In this document: positions 15,457 to 23,480 of the stretch, one piece after another
Layout: each line of letters opens with the position of its first letter
How positions within the stretch are numbered: position 1 is the stretch's first letter
Assembly (NCBI GenBank): GCA_034437515.1
Contig: DAOTTX010000016.1
Coordinates: forward strand, 1 to 26,429
Reading direction: 5' to 3'
Length of the DNA: 26,429 bases
Source: DAOTTX01 sp034437515
GTDB taxonomy: Bacteria; Chloroflexota; Anaerolineae; Aggregatilineales; Phototrophicaceae
Notes under the pieces: model-generated
The model's input: only the letters and a program-made list of their open reading frames with translations
The model's database searches: none
Told to the model about the DNA's origin: nothing
Made by a program: the position numbers and the translations under genes

Positions 15457-17445
15457 CTAAATATCGAGGTTGCGGACGTGCTTGGCGTGTGTCTGGATGA
15501 AGCGGCGGCGCGGCGGGACGCTGCTGCCCATCAGCATGTCAAACACGCGGTCGGCTTCGGCGGCGTCTTCGATGCTGACCTGAAGCAGTGTGCGAGCTTC
15601 GGGGTTCATGGTGGTGTCCCATAACTGGTCGGCGTTCATCTCACCGAGGCCCTTATACCGCTGCACACCGACACGATCCGGGTTCTTAAAATTCTTCATC
15701 GCATCCGCCAATGCTTCCGGCTCACTCTTACCAGCCTGCATAAAGACATATTCGGACTCTTTACCGTGCTTGAGCTGGTAAATCGGCGGTTGGGCGATGT
15801 AGAGATGCCCGCTTTGCACCAGCGGCATCATGTGACGAAAGAAGAACGTCAGTAGCAGTGTGCGGATGTGGCTGCCGTCCACGTCCGCATCCGTCATGAT
15901 AATCACCCGTCCGTAGCGCAGCCTATCGACCTGGAAGTCTTCGCTGATGCCCGTCCCCAACGCGGAGATAAGGGACTTGACCTCGTTGTTGTCGAGGATT
16001 TTGTCCATACGGGCGCGTTCGGTATTGAGGATTTTACCGCGTAGCGGCAGGATCGCCTGGAAGTGACGGTCACGGCCCTGTTTCGCCGTGCCACCCGCCG
16101 AGTCACCCTCGACGATGTAGATTTCGGCGTCTTCACCATGCCGCGAGCAATCCGCCAGCTTGCCGGGGAGCGTCGTGCTTTCCAACAGGCTAGGGCCACT
16201 GCGGACGAGGTCACGCGCCTTACGGGCGGCCTCGCGGGCGCGTTTGCTGGTCATGCACTTGTCGATGATCTTACGTGCATCGCGTGAGTTGAGTTCCATG
16301 AACTCCGCAAAGGCTTCGGCGACAACCTGAGACACCGCCCCCTGTACTTCTGGATTGAGCAGCTTCACTTTGGTCTGGCTCTCAAACTGCGGGTCAGGGT
16401 GTTTGATGCTGACGACCGCCGTCAGACCTTCGAGTGTGTCATTACCGGAGAAGTTGGTGTCCTTTTCCTTGAGCATATTGTTTTTACGGGCATAGCGGTT
16501 AATCACACTGGTGATCGCCGAGCGCATCCCGGTCAGGTGAGAACCGCCGTCCGGGGTACGGATAGTATTGGCAAACGCGACTTCGTTCATGGTCGGCGAG
16601 TCGGTGTATTGAAATGCGACTTCCACGCTGATGCTGAAGGGGTCTTTGTTCTCGACGTTGATATCGACTTCGCGCTCACCGTAGATCGGATCATGCAGCG
16701 GACGCCGGTTGTTGTTCAGGTAGCGCACGTAAGACCGTAGGCCACCCTCAAAGTAATACGTCACCTCACGCGGGATCGGCTGTACACGTTCGTCACGCAG
16801 GGTAATGGTCACTTTGCGGGTGACGAACGCCATCTCGCGGAAGCGTTGCGCTAAGGTGTTGTAGTTGAATTCGTTGCTATCCATCACGGTGAAGTCAGGG
16901 ATGAAGATGGTGCGGGTGCCGGTCGGTTCGTCGTTTTCTAGCTTACGTATTTCTTCGACCTTGCTGGTGGGTACGCCGCGCTCGTAGGTCTGTCGCCACA
17001 TCGAGCCGTTACGGAAGACCTCGACCGCTGTGTTCGCGGAGAGGGCGTTCACGGCGGAGACGCCGACACCATGCAAGCCACCACTGACCTTATAGGCACT
17101 GTTATCGAACTTACCGCCCATACCGACTTTGGTCATGACACCTTCCAACGTGGAGATGCCGAGTTCCTTATTGACACCGACGGGGATGCCGACGCCGTTA
17201 TCCGTTACGGAGACGTAGCCATCGTCGCGCAGGGTGATGAGAATGCGATCACACCGTCCGGCGAGTGCCTCGTCCACCGAGTTATCGACAACCTCATAAA
17301 TAAGATGATGCAGCGCCCGAAGGTCGGTACCACCGACATACATGCCGGGACGGAGCCGAATATGCTCCATCGGGTCAAGGTATTTAATGTTTGCCTCGTC
17401 GTATTGCTGCGCGTCATTGGGCGGTGCGATGTCTTTATCCGTCAT
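15457..17445 (-). CDS. gyrB: DNA gyrase subunit B
   Basis: The product has 662 residues, starting at MTDKD. It is the ATPase subunit of the type IIA topoisomerase that introduces negative supercoils. The GHKL domain shows EVVDNSVDEA (51-60) with the catalytic Glu, DNGVGIP (82-88) and GGLHGVGVSAVNALS (122-136). The TOPRIM domain has EGDSAGGTAKQGRDR near 446 and the metal-binding DADVDGSH near 519. The C-terminal PRRRFIQTHAKHVRNLDI matches the short GyrB type without the enterobacterial insert. The frame stays open to 17478, but TGAGGA seven bases before 17445 selects the internal ATG. A ParE identity is possible in principle, since no gyrA or parC is adjacent. The gene is monocistronic with a clear promoter. 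Confidence 0.95.
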   Translation of the reverse strand: MTDKDIAPPNDAQQYDEANIKYLDPMEHIRLRPGMYVGGTDLRALHHLIYEVVDNSVDEALAGRCDRILITLRDDGYVSVTDNGVGIPVGVNKELGISTLEGVMTKVGMGGKFDNSAYKVSGGLHGVGVSAVNALSANTAVEVFRNGSMWRQTYERGVPTSKVEEIRKLENDEPTGTRTIFIPDFTVMDSNEFNYNTLAQRFREMAFVTRKVTITLRDERVQPIPREVTYYFEGGLRSYVRYLNNNRRPLHDPIYGEREVDINVENKDPFSISVEVAFQYTDSPTMNEVAFANTIRTPDGGSHLTGMRSAITSVINRYARKNNMLKEKDTNFSGNDTLEGLTAVVSIKHPDPQFESQTKVKLLNPEVQGAVSQVVAEAFAEFMELNSRDARKIIDKCMTSKRAREAARKARDLVRSGPSLLESTTLPGKLADCSRHGEDAEIYIVEGDSAGGTAKQGRDRHFQAILPLRGKILNTERARMDKILDNNEVKSLISALGTGISEDFQVDRLRYGRVIIMTDADVDGSHIRTLLLTFFFRHMMPLVQSGHLYIAQPPIYQLKHGKESEYVFMQAGKSEPEALADAMKNFKNPDRVGVQRYKGLGEMNADQLWDTTMNPEARTLLQVSIEDAAEADRVFDMLMGSSVPPRRRFIQTHAKHVRNLDI

Positions 17446-17452
17446 AGAATTT

Positions 17453-17458
17453 TCCTCA
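17453..17458 (-). promoter_or_regulatory. Ribosome-binding site that sets the gyrB start
   Basis: TGAGGA on the minus strand lies seven bases before ATG 17445. The upstream in-frame start at 17478 has no comparable site. Confidence 0.75.
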
Positions 17459-17528
17459 AAAAGATCCATTGGGGTCAACCGACAAATGCCATGACCTTAC
17501 GCTTATGCGAACGCATTTATCTTCATTG

Positions 17529-17557
17529 ATTATACAGCACTGTGACGTTTGAGACAA
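17529..17557 (-). promoter_or_regulatory. Sigma-70-type promoter of gyrB
   Basis: On the minus strand, TTGTCT (17552-17557) and a perfect TATAAT (17529-17534) are separated by exactly 17 bases, about 85 bases before the gyrB start. Confidence 0.7.
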
Positions 17558-17638
17558 CAGCACCGGCAGGTCGAAACAGACATTTGTTCGTGTGCGTTTG
17601 TAGATCATTTGCCATGATTTGCATTCAATCGGCACCTA

Positions 17639-17667
17639 TTGGTTTCGTGTTCAAATTTGTCTATACT
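17639..17667 (+). promoter_or_regulatory. Candidate promoter upstream of the histidine-kinase relic
   Basis: TTGGTT (17639-17644) and TATACT (17662-17667) are 17 bases apart and lie about 65 bases before the relic's start. The -35 is weak. The -10 lies inside the inverted repeat listed separately. Confidence 0.4.
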
Positions 17668-17677
17668 GATTTGAACA
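17648..17677. repeat. 9-bp inverted repeat flanking a -10 element (operator candidate)
   Basis: TGTTCAAAT (17648-17656) and ATTTGAACA (17669-17677) are perfect inverted repeats separated by 12 bases. The centre coincides with TATACT. A centre-to-centre half-site distance of 21 bases, two helical turns, suits a dimeric regulator that would block RNA polymerase. Confidence 0.5.
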
Positions 17678-17732
17678 ACGGTGCTCTGTACAGGCCACCT
17701 ACTCTGAAAATTAGCCAATATTTGAGCTAAAA

Positions 17733-18070
17733 ATGTCCGACTCCAATAAAGACGAGCGATTCAGACAGTTATGTAAGCTGGCGGAGGATATACTATACCG
17801 GGGTGACGCAAGCACAGGATCTTTCCCCGCAGACTTTACTGAACTCACGCACGAATTGGAAGTTCATCAGATGACTCTACTGAAAAAAGGTCATTTTGCC
17901 GAAAATTTGACCCGTTATCACACCACTTTGAACCTCTATGACCCACGTTTTTTGGGTCATATTGAGTTCTTTCAGCGGAGTCACACCAGGGTATTATACG
18001 GTTTGACACTGGTCATGATGGCACGACCTTTGCAGTTCGGTTGCCGCGCCATGCAAAAGCCGAGCATTGA
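17733..18070 (+). pseudogene. Decayed sensor histidine kinase (N-terminal leader and C-terminal HATPase end only)
   Basis: An ATG-started frame opens with a leader typical of PAS-type sensor kinases: FTELTHELEVHQ matches the LxHELxVHQ pattern found before the first PAS domain, and LNLYDPRFLG resembles its LYDxAPVG. The frame then runs into meaningless residues and stops at 18113. From 17966, in another frame (+2), the sequence reads AESHQGIIRFDTGHDGTTFAVRLPR and stops at 18068-18070. This is the final G2-box region of a histidine-kinase ATPase domain (HxGxI...GTTFxVxLP). Together these suggest a kinase that lost its PAS, HisKA and most of its ATPase domain by an internal deletion plus frameshift. 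No intact regulator gene is adjacent. A real 126-residue protein in the first frame cannot be excluded. Confidence 0.6.
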
Positions 18071-18137
18071 GAGGGCGAAGTTGTCTCACTCATCCCAACA
18101 CAGGGGGATTTAAATTGCAGACAATGAGGGAACAAAG

Positions 18138-18803
18138 GTGAACGAGAAACGGAAAAACGATGCTGGCTTCTTTGCCAGGATGAATGAGAAGAAAAAGCAG
18201 CGTAGCCGAATGGTTGCCTTCGTGATATTTGGTGGGGTTGCAGCGATGACCATAATCGGGGTCGTGATTGGGTTCATTATCGCAACAATCGAGAGCGCCG
18301 AGGTGCGCTCCACTTATGGCGAGACGATTGCCGGAATGTGTGAGGATCTGCCGATGGGAGCAGCAAGTCTTGCCAATCTTCCGGCGGTTGATGAGCCACC
18401 GACACGCTTGCTGCTCTTGCGGACGAACTCCGGGCAGCGGCATCGCTGGCACAGCCAACTACCCATCGGTTGGCGAGCAGAGACTGCTGAAGAAGTTGGG
18501 ATGGTTGGGTGTGTGTTGATCGACGATAACGAGATCGAGTCTTGTGATTATTCACGTATCGGGGCAGAACAAGACCTTTACACGGTAAGCATCGAACGGA
18601 TGCAGACGACTGCCAGCATCACTTTGCTTAACCCGACAACTGGTGAGCGTGTCGCGGAACGAACGGTCAATGGAAGTGAACCCGACCCTTGCCCACCGGA
18701 TAGCGAGGATCTCAATATAGCCCAGCAGTTAGAGGGTAGTGAACCGACAGCGGCGGATTTCCAGGACTGGCTGGAGCAGTTTGTTGATGACACAGCCGGT
18801 TAG
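18138..18803 (+). CDS. Membrane-anchored extracytoplasmic protein of unknown function
   Basis: The product has 221 residues. A strongly basic cytoplasmic head (MNEKRKNDAGFFARMNEKKK) is followed by one transmembrane helix (residues about 26-50, VAFVIFGGVAAMTIIGVVIG). A soluble domain of about 170 residues follows, with four or five cysteines (CEDL, GCVLI, ESCDY, DPCPP) that could form disulphides outside the cell. The start is GTG, with GAGGG (18126-18130) seven bases before it. The C-terminus is acidic. I do not recognise the family. It lies between the kinase relic and tRNA-Arg and shows no operon partner. Confidence 0.75.
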   Translation: MNEKRKNDAGFFARMNEKKKQRSRMVAFVIFGGVAAMTIIGVVIGFIIATIESAEVRSTYGETIAGMCEDLPMGAASLANLPAVDEPPTRLLLLRTNSGQRHRWHSQLPIGWRAETAEEVGMVGCVLIDDNEIESCDYSRIGAEQDLYTVSIERMQTTASITLLNPTTGERVAERTVNGSEPDPCPPDSEDLNIAQQLEGSEPTAADFQDWLEQFVDDTAG

Positions 18804-18902
18804 GGCTTTTGCTGATAGAGCGTATGAACACAGAGTGTACCGCTCCTGTACAGATCTGATATACTATACGTGTGATGATAAATCACAGCAGGTCTTTAAA
18901 AC

Positions 18903-18975
18903 GCTCCCGTAGTTCAGCGGATAGAACGACAGCCTTCTAAGCTGTGTGTCGCAGGTTCGAGTCCTGCCGGGGGCG
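18903..18975 (+). tRNA. tRNA-Arg (anticodon TCT)
   Basis: A full cloverleaf can be drawn. The acceptor arms GCTCCCG/CGGGGGC carry one wobble, the D stem is GTTC/GAAC, the anticodon stem is ACAGC/GCTGT with loop CTTCTAA, and the T arm is GCAGG-TTCGAGT-CCTGC. The anticodon TCT (18936-18938) reads AGA/AGG. The CCA end is not encoded. A TATACT at 18860-18865 is a possible -10 element. The gene stands alone. Confidence 0.95.
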
Positions 18976-19088
18976 CTCTATATCAAGCATCCATTATTTG
19001 ACTCGTGGCTTTTGCTCCGCTTCAGTACCACAGCCTCACTCTATGTTCTCTCGATAAATAATTAAGTATGTGATCGGTGGAGAGTCAA

Positions 19089-19116
19089 AACACCCACTCA
19101 CATAGGAATGGGTGTT
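19089..19116 (-). terminator. Intrinsic terminator of the BTAD regulator gene
   Basis: AACACCCA and TGGGTGTT form a perfect 8-bp stem around a 12-nt loop. On the minus strand it is followed by a short T-run (GTGTTTTGACTC), 13 bases after the stop codon. Confidence 0.65.
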
Positions 19117-19128
19117 CAGAGGGTCGAT

Positions 19129-20415
19129 CTATGCGGACATCTTACGGAAGGTGGACTTGAGTTCTGATGAAGGCGAAATATCGGCCTCTTTGAACGCTTC
19201 TAGTGTCTTGTTATAGTGGGCGACTGCTTCCCCAGGGCGACCGAGACTGTCATAGAGGCGCATTACTTGCAGGTGAAGGTCCTGACGGCTGATGTCAGCT
19301 TCCAACGCTTTAAGCAGCAGATCAAGTGCTTGTTCGTTGCGGTCATTGTCCATATGTACGTCTGCCATGTTCGTCAGGGCTTCCAGATACCCGGCGAGGA
19401 ATTCCGCCCGGCGTTTGTCGATCCAGGGGTCACTGTGACCGTGCAGGAACGGCCCGCGATAGACTTCTGTCGCACGTTGCCAGGCTTGCATTTTAGTGTC
19501 CATATCGTCGCTGGTGCGGCCTTTCATCAAAGAAGCGACAAATTCCATCACGTCGTAGTAGATCGGCATGTCGTCGTTGATGCGATAGTAACCGTTATCA
19601 TGGACGAGGACGTCAATATCTAGCGCCTTGTGTAGACGACGCTTGGTGACATGGAATACGTTCACCGCCTGGTCGGAGTCCAGGTCAGGCCAGAACGCCT
19701 GACAAATTTCTGACCGGGTGACGACCGGACGATCCAGCGCGAAGAAGAACAGCAGGCGCGGCAGATGACCTTCCCAACTGTTGATCGTTTCACCTTCAGT
19801 GATGACGAAACCGGGGCCAAGTGCATAAACTTCCAGATCATGACGGTCATACTCACCCATTTCGTAGAAGTCGTGCGTGATGATCTTGTCATCTTCGAGC
19901 ATTACGGCACGCTTTTCTGCGATCATCGCCACCCAGGGCAGGCGGGGCAGCGTGCGTCCGTTCAGGACAAGGCGGCAGTTTTCCGGTAGATGGCTGGAAA
20001 GATTTTCCACAAACCGTTGGACGTCGTCGGAGCTATGGCTGCGGTCGTATTCGTCGAGCACAAGCAAGAATGGCTCGTCGGTGATTTCTGTCAGGTCTTT
20101 GGCGAAGGTCTTGAGCACCTGCTCAAAATTTTCTTCAGGATTTTCATAGACTTTCTGGGGTAACATGTTGATGTGGCGTCCGAACATCGGGTACTGGTTC
20201 GCTAAATCATGTGTGATGCTGGAAATGAACGCCTGAAGGTTGATATCATCCGGTCCCATCGCATAATAAAATGTGTTGAGTTCGGGGTCGTTCATCAGTT
20301 TGGCGATCAGCAAAGAGCGGTAGCGGCTGCGAGGATGCAGCAGCACGATACGAGCTTCATCGAGTTGTTCGAGGAAGGTCTGGTAAGAATGATCGACTAA
20401 ACTATGTAATGTCAT
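19129..20415 (-). CDS. Transcriptional regulator: degenerate NTPase-like front, winged helix, BTAD (SARP-like)
   Basis: The product has 428 residues. Residues about 20-190 look like a STAND/MalT-type NTPase: a Walker B FLLVLDEYD (116-124) and a sensor-like CRLVLNGRTLPRLPW (147-161) are present. Where the P-loop GxxGxGKT should be, VLLHPRSRYRSLLIAK (24-39) has none of the key residues, so ATP binding is doubtful. Residues about 205-280 form an OmpR-type winged helix (TRSEICQAFWPDLDSDQAVN, FHVTKRRLHKAL). Residues 284-428 match the bacterial transcriptional activation domain, a TPR-like all-helical region (YRGPFLHG, ALDLLLKALEADISRQDLHL, MRLYDSLGRPGEAVAHY). This resembles SARP/AfsR regulators but with the NTPase-like part first. 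The start ATG follows AAGGA. Its target genes are unknown. Confidence 0.82.
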   Translation of the reverse strand: MTLHSLVDHSYQTFLEQLDEARIVLLHPRSRYRSLLIAKLMNDPELNTFYYAMGPDDINLQAFISSITHDLANQYPMFGRHINMLPQKVYENPEENFEQVLKTFAKDLTEITDEPFLLVLDEYDRSHSSDDVQRFVENLSSHLPENCRLVLNGRTLPRLPWVAMIAEKRAVMLEDDKIITHDFYEMGEYDRHDLEVYALGPGFVITEGETINSWEGHLPRLLFFFALDRPVVTRSEICQAFWPDLDSDQAVNVFHVTKRRLHKALDIDVLVHDNGYYRINDDMPIYYDVMEFVASLMKGRTSDDMDTKMQAWQRATEVYRGPFLHGHSDPWIDKRRAEFLAGYLEALTNMADVHMDNDRNEQALDLLLKALEADISRQDLHLQVMRLYDSLGRPGEAVAHYNKTLEAFKEADISPSSELKSTFRKMSA

Positions 20416-20566
20416 GACTTTGTTATCCTTAAGACCATATAGTGATATTTCTGTAGTAGTATAGCAAATAATTCAGCTTTTGCTACTGATTTGTCATAGC
20501 AATATTACACTACTGTTCTCAATAATAGCATGGTTGCGTCTGTACTTGCATTAATGTGAGGGATTT

Positions 20567-21136
20567 ATGTCTGAAAAAAAACCGGGAAGGCCGTTCGGCG
20601 TCACACTGGCAATTTTGCTTGGTGTGATGATTTACACGATCTTCCCATTGGTAAACGTGGGCTATGTTTTGCTGATCGAGAATCATTTTCGTCAGATTGA
20701 CCAGACCGTCATTCCAGGTCAAATTGGTATGGCGGCTTCCGGTGGCGATTTTCGCGGTGGCATCACTGATGCGCAAATCGTGATTCAGGTCGTGGTGGCG
20801 TTGCTATTTCTGGTAGTGGCGGTGATGACCTGGCGTGGTAAGCCACCGGCGATGCGCTGGGTGTTTATGGCGGCGGTGCTGGGGTGGGCGATTTTTTCTG
20901 TTGCGATGACCGTTATCACGCAGAGTAACACTGATACAAGTGGTGGGTCGCTGGATGCGTTAGGCGAGGTTCTCGACACCTTGCGCTTGAGTGTGACCAG
21001 TTTGTTGGTGCCGTTGTATGTGGTGTGGTATCTCAACCGGGGGCCGGCACGCGCATTCTTTCGCGGATACTATCTCGACCCGAAAGCGCAGGGGACGACC
21101 ACGCCGGAATACGATAACGAACCCGTTCACACGTAG
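20567..21136 (+). CDS. Four-helix membrane protein of unknown function
   Basis: The product has 189 residues, with hydrophobic segments at about 11-37, 70-89, 97-117 and 140-156. A Gly-rich loop (GMAASGGDFRGG) lies between the first two, and a polar C-terminal tail ends in EYDNEPVHT. The start ATG has GAGGG seven bases before it. The gene is divergent from the BTAD regulator, with about 150 bases between them, so that regulator could control it. It is convergent with the acyl-CoA ligase. I do not recognise the family. Confidence 0.75.
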   Translation: MSEKKPGRPFGVTLAILLGVMIYTIFPLVNVGYVLLIENHFRQIDQTVIPGQIGMAASGGDFRGGITDAQIVIQVVVALLFLVVAVMTWRGKPPAMRWVFMAAVLGWAIFSVAMTVITQSNTDTSGGSLDALGEVLDTLRLSVTSLLVPLYVVWYLNRGPARAFFRGYYLDPKAQGTTTPEYDNEPVHT

Positions 21137-21139
21137 TTG

Positions 21140-21161
21140 GGGGATGCCGCGAAGCATCCCC
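21140..21161. terminator. Hairpin between convergent genes
   Basis: GGGGATGC and GCATCCCC form a perfect 8-bp stem around CGCGAA. There is no T-tract on either side, so its strength as a terminator is uncertain. Confidence 0.45.
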
Positions 21162-21182
21162 ACAACATGACGTGTCGTTCGT

Positions 21183-22931
21183 TTAAGTGGTCTCGCGTTC
21201 GTCCAATTCCATGCGGACGAGTTCACGGCGCAGGGTCTTGCCGACCGTTGACTTCGGCAGTTCGTCAACAAAGGTGTAACGACGCGGGACTTCATAGGCG
21301 GCGAGGTGTTCTTCACAGTGTTTGATGAGTTCTTCCTTCGTCGCCGATTGCCCGTCCTTAAAGACGATCCATGCTTTAAGGGATTCCTGACCTTCTTTTT
21401 CCGGATGCGGGATGGCAGCGACACCCACTTCTAGCACGGTCGGATGATCTTTGATGACCTTCTCAACCGCGTTGGGGTAGACGTTGAAGCCACCGATGAG
21501 CGCCATGTCTTTCTTGCGGTCTACGATATAGAAGAAACCGTCTTCGTCCATACGGGCGATGTCGCCGGTGTATAACCAGACTTTACCATCAAGCTCGCGC
21601 AGGGAGTTTTCAGTCTCGGTCGGCATCCCGTGGTAACCCTTCATCAAGTTCGGGCCGGACATAATCAACTCACCTGCTTCACCGGCCGCGACTTCGGTCA
21701 CGCCATCGTCCAGGCTGACGATCCGCATATCCATATCCGGCAGCGGTAAGCCAATGCTACCCACACGCGCATTCCCTTTAACCGGGTTCACATGTGTTGC
21801 CGTTGGGGCCTCACTCATGCCGAAGCCTTCCAGCAGCACACCACCGCTCAGACGCTCGAATTCGCGCTGTGTAGCGGGTGGCAGTGGCGCGGAACCGCTC
21901 ACACACAACCGGACCGAGTTCAGCTTGATCTCACCGGAAGTCACCTGTGGATGATTGTTGATAGCGTTATACAGTGCAGGGACGCCGTGAAACAGCGATG
22001 GTTTGAACGTATCAATCACACCAAGCACATCGTCGATGTCACGGGCGTTGGGTACCAATATGATCTGTGAGCCTTTGTAGACCGCCACACTCAGCACTGC
22101 GACCATTCCGAAAACGTGGAACATCGGGATGGCACCGAGGAAGATTTCATGTTCGCCGGGGATACCTTCCACCGAGAGGAACGAGTCTTGCTGTAGAACG
22201 TTAGCGACCAGGGCACGATGGGTTGACATCGCCGCTTTGGAGACGCCCGTCGTCCCGCCGGTATACTGGAACAATGCCAGATCATCCGGGCTGACGGTGA
22301 CGTTCGGTTTTTGACCGTCATAGCGTTTCAGCATATCCTGGAACCAGTAATCACCGGCTTGCAGGTTTTCGACGTAGTGCCCGTCTTTCTTCTCTCGTGC
22401 CAGTGTAAAGAGCAGTTTCGCCACACCCGGCAGATATTCCTTGATGTTGGGCACGATCACATGCTTGACTTTCGTCTTGGGTTGGATGCGCTTCATCAGG
22501 TCGTAGAACAGGCTCATGCAGATCACGATTTCTGCATCGCAATCGTTGATCTGGTAGGCCATTTTGTCCTCAGGGTAGGTGGGGTTCGTCGCCGCGACCA
22601 CACCGCCAGCCTTGAGGATGCCGTAAAAGCTGATGACAAAGGCGACGCTGTTGGGGGCGACAATTGCCACACGATCCCCGACTTTAAGGCCAATCTCAAC
22701 CAACCCGGCTGCCAGCGCGTCCGAAGCGCGTTCGAGTTCGCTGTAAGTCGTCTCTTTCGCCATGCGACCTAACAGTGGAAGCGGCGCACTGGTGATAAGT
22801 GCCGTCTTAGTCGTATATTTCTTGGCGCTCTGACGGAGGAAGTCAGGCAGTGTGATCTCCGGATATTCGATTGTTGCGGGCACCCCGTCATCGTAATTAT
22901 TCGTCCAGGGTCTTTCGTCGTAAGTAACCAT
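21183..22931 (-). CDS. Long-chain fatty acid--CoA ligase (FadD-like acyl-adenylate enzyme)
   Basis: The product has 582 residues. It activates a fatty acid with ATP and CoA through an acyl-adenylate. ANL-family motifs are complete: the P-loop-like signature YTGGTTGVSKAAM (223-235), GFGMSEAPT, the hinge region YTGDIARMDEDGFFYIVDRKK, GGFNVYP, and the C-terminal PKSTVGKTLRREL with its catalytic lysine. The chosen ATG reads MVTYDERPW, with GGAG nine bases before it. In-frame TTG 22946 and ATG 22940 lie before or inside that site. A 4HBT thioesterase gene precedes it on the same strand by about 95 bases, suggesting a fatty acyl-CoA module. Chain length is not predictable by eye. Confidence 0.93.
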   Translation of the reverse strand: MVTYDERPWTNNYDDGVPATIEYPEITLPDFLRQSAKKYTTKTALITSAPLPLLGRMAKETTYSELERASDALAAGLVEIGLKVGDRVAIVAPNSVAFVISFYGILKAGGVVAATNPTYPEDKMAYQINDCDAEIVICMSLFYDLMKRIQPKTKVKHVIVPNIKEYLPGVAKLLFTLAREKKDGHYVENLQAGDYWFQDMLKRYDGQKPNVTVSPDDLALFQYTGGTTGVSKAAMSTHRALVANVLQQDSFLSVEGIPGEHEIFLGAIPMFHVFGMVAVLSVAVYKGSQIILVPNARDIDDVLGVIDTFKPSLFHGVPALYNAINNHPQVTSGEIKLNSVRLCVSGSAPLPPATQREFERLSGGVLLEGFGMSEAPTATHVNPVKGNARVGSIGLPLPDMDMRIVSLDDGVTEVAAGEAGELIMSGPNLMKGYHGMPTETENSLRELDGKVWLYTGDIARMDEDGFFYIVDRKKDMALIGGFNVYPNAVEKVIKDHPTVLEVGVAAIPHPEKEGQESLKAWIVFKDGQSATKEELIKHCEEHLAAYEVPRRYTFVDELPKSTVGKTLRRELVRMELDERETT

Positions 22932-23025
22932 TAATATCATCTCCAACGGTGATTTTTGTATTTTATTGAACGATTGTTTAATTAAGTCGTGATTATAAGA
23001 TATTCAGCATCTGACGTCAAAGGTA

Positions 23026-23433
23026 TTACGACCAATCACGCCATTCATCCGGTAGTCGGGCGATTTTACCCTCCCGATCAATGCAAATATGACGGCTGTG
23101 CCCGAGCACCAGTAGATCGCCTGTCGCTGCATCGACAATCTCGTAATTAAAGACCAGTCCGCGACTCTTCATCTCGGTGATCCACGCTTTCACGGTAATC
23201 GTCTGTTCGTAGCGCGCTGGCTTGACGTACCGTGCGCGGACTTCTGTTACTGTCAGAAAGTAGCCGCTGGCCTCAAAGTCACTGTAGGGTCTGCCGCGCT
23301 GCCGGGCGTATTCGCTGCGGGCTTCCTCGAAATAGACGAGATAACGACTGTGATGCACGATGCGCATACTGTCCGTTTCTGCATAGCGCACGCGAAATGT
23401 GGTTTCCACGACAAAATGGTCGTCCGGTGCCAC
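23026..23433 (-). CDS. Acyl-CoA thioesterase, 4HBT/YbgC-FadM family
   Basis: The product has 135 residues with the hot-dog fold. The signature is RVRYAETDSMRIVHHSRYLVYFEEAR, shown here only in part: YAETD (18-22) holds the catalytic aspartate, and HHSRYLVYFEEARSEY follows. A central TVTEVRARYVKPARYEQ strand block and an HSRHICIDREGK tail complete the family pattern. It hydrolyses acyl-CoA thioesters in the cytoplasm. The start is GTG with GGAAAGGA just upstream. It runs in the same direction as the acyl-CoA ligase gene and may share its transcript. It is divergent from yraN across only 47 bases, which must hold both promoters. Confidence 0.9.
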   Translation of the reverse strand: MAPDDHFVVETTFRVRYAETDSMRIVHHSRYLVYFEEARSEYARQRGRPYSDFEASGYFLTVTEVRARYVKPARYEQTITVKAWITEMKSRGLVFNYEIVDAATGDLLVLGHSRHICIDREGKIARLPDEWRDWS

Positions 23434-23480
23434 TTTTGTTCCTTTCCAATCTGGTAGAATAAAGGTCTGATTTTCGTAGT

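Noticed and set aside
17446..17478. An 11-residue longer GyrB N-terminus
   Set aside because: The Shine-Dalgarno TGAGGA points to ATG 17445, and the extra residues would be translated through it.
17542..17730. A 62-codon plus-strand frame between gyrB and the kinase relic
   Set aside because: It overlaps the gyrB promoter and the inverted repeat and has no ribosome-binding site. The interval is better explained as control DNA.
18903..18975. tRNA-Arg as an integration site for a mobile element
   Set aside because: No integrase, no direct repeat of the tRNA 3' end and no composition shift were seen around it.
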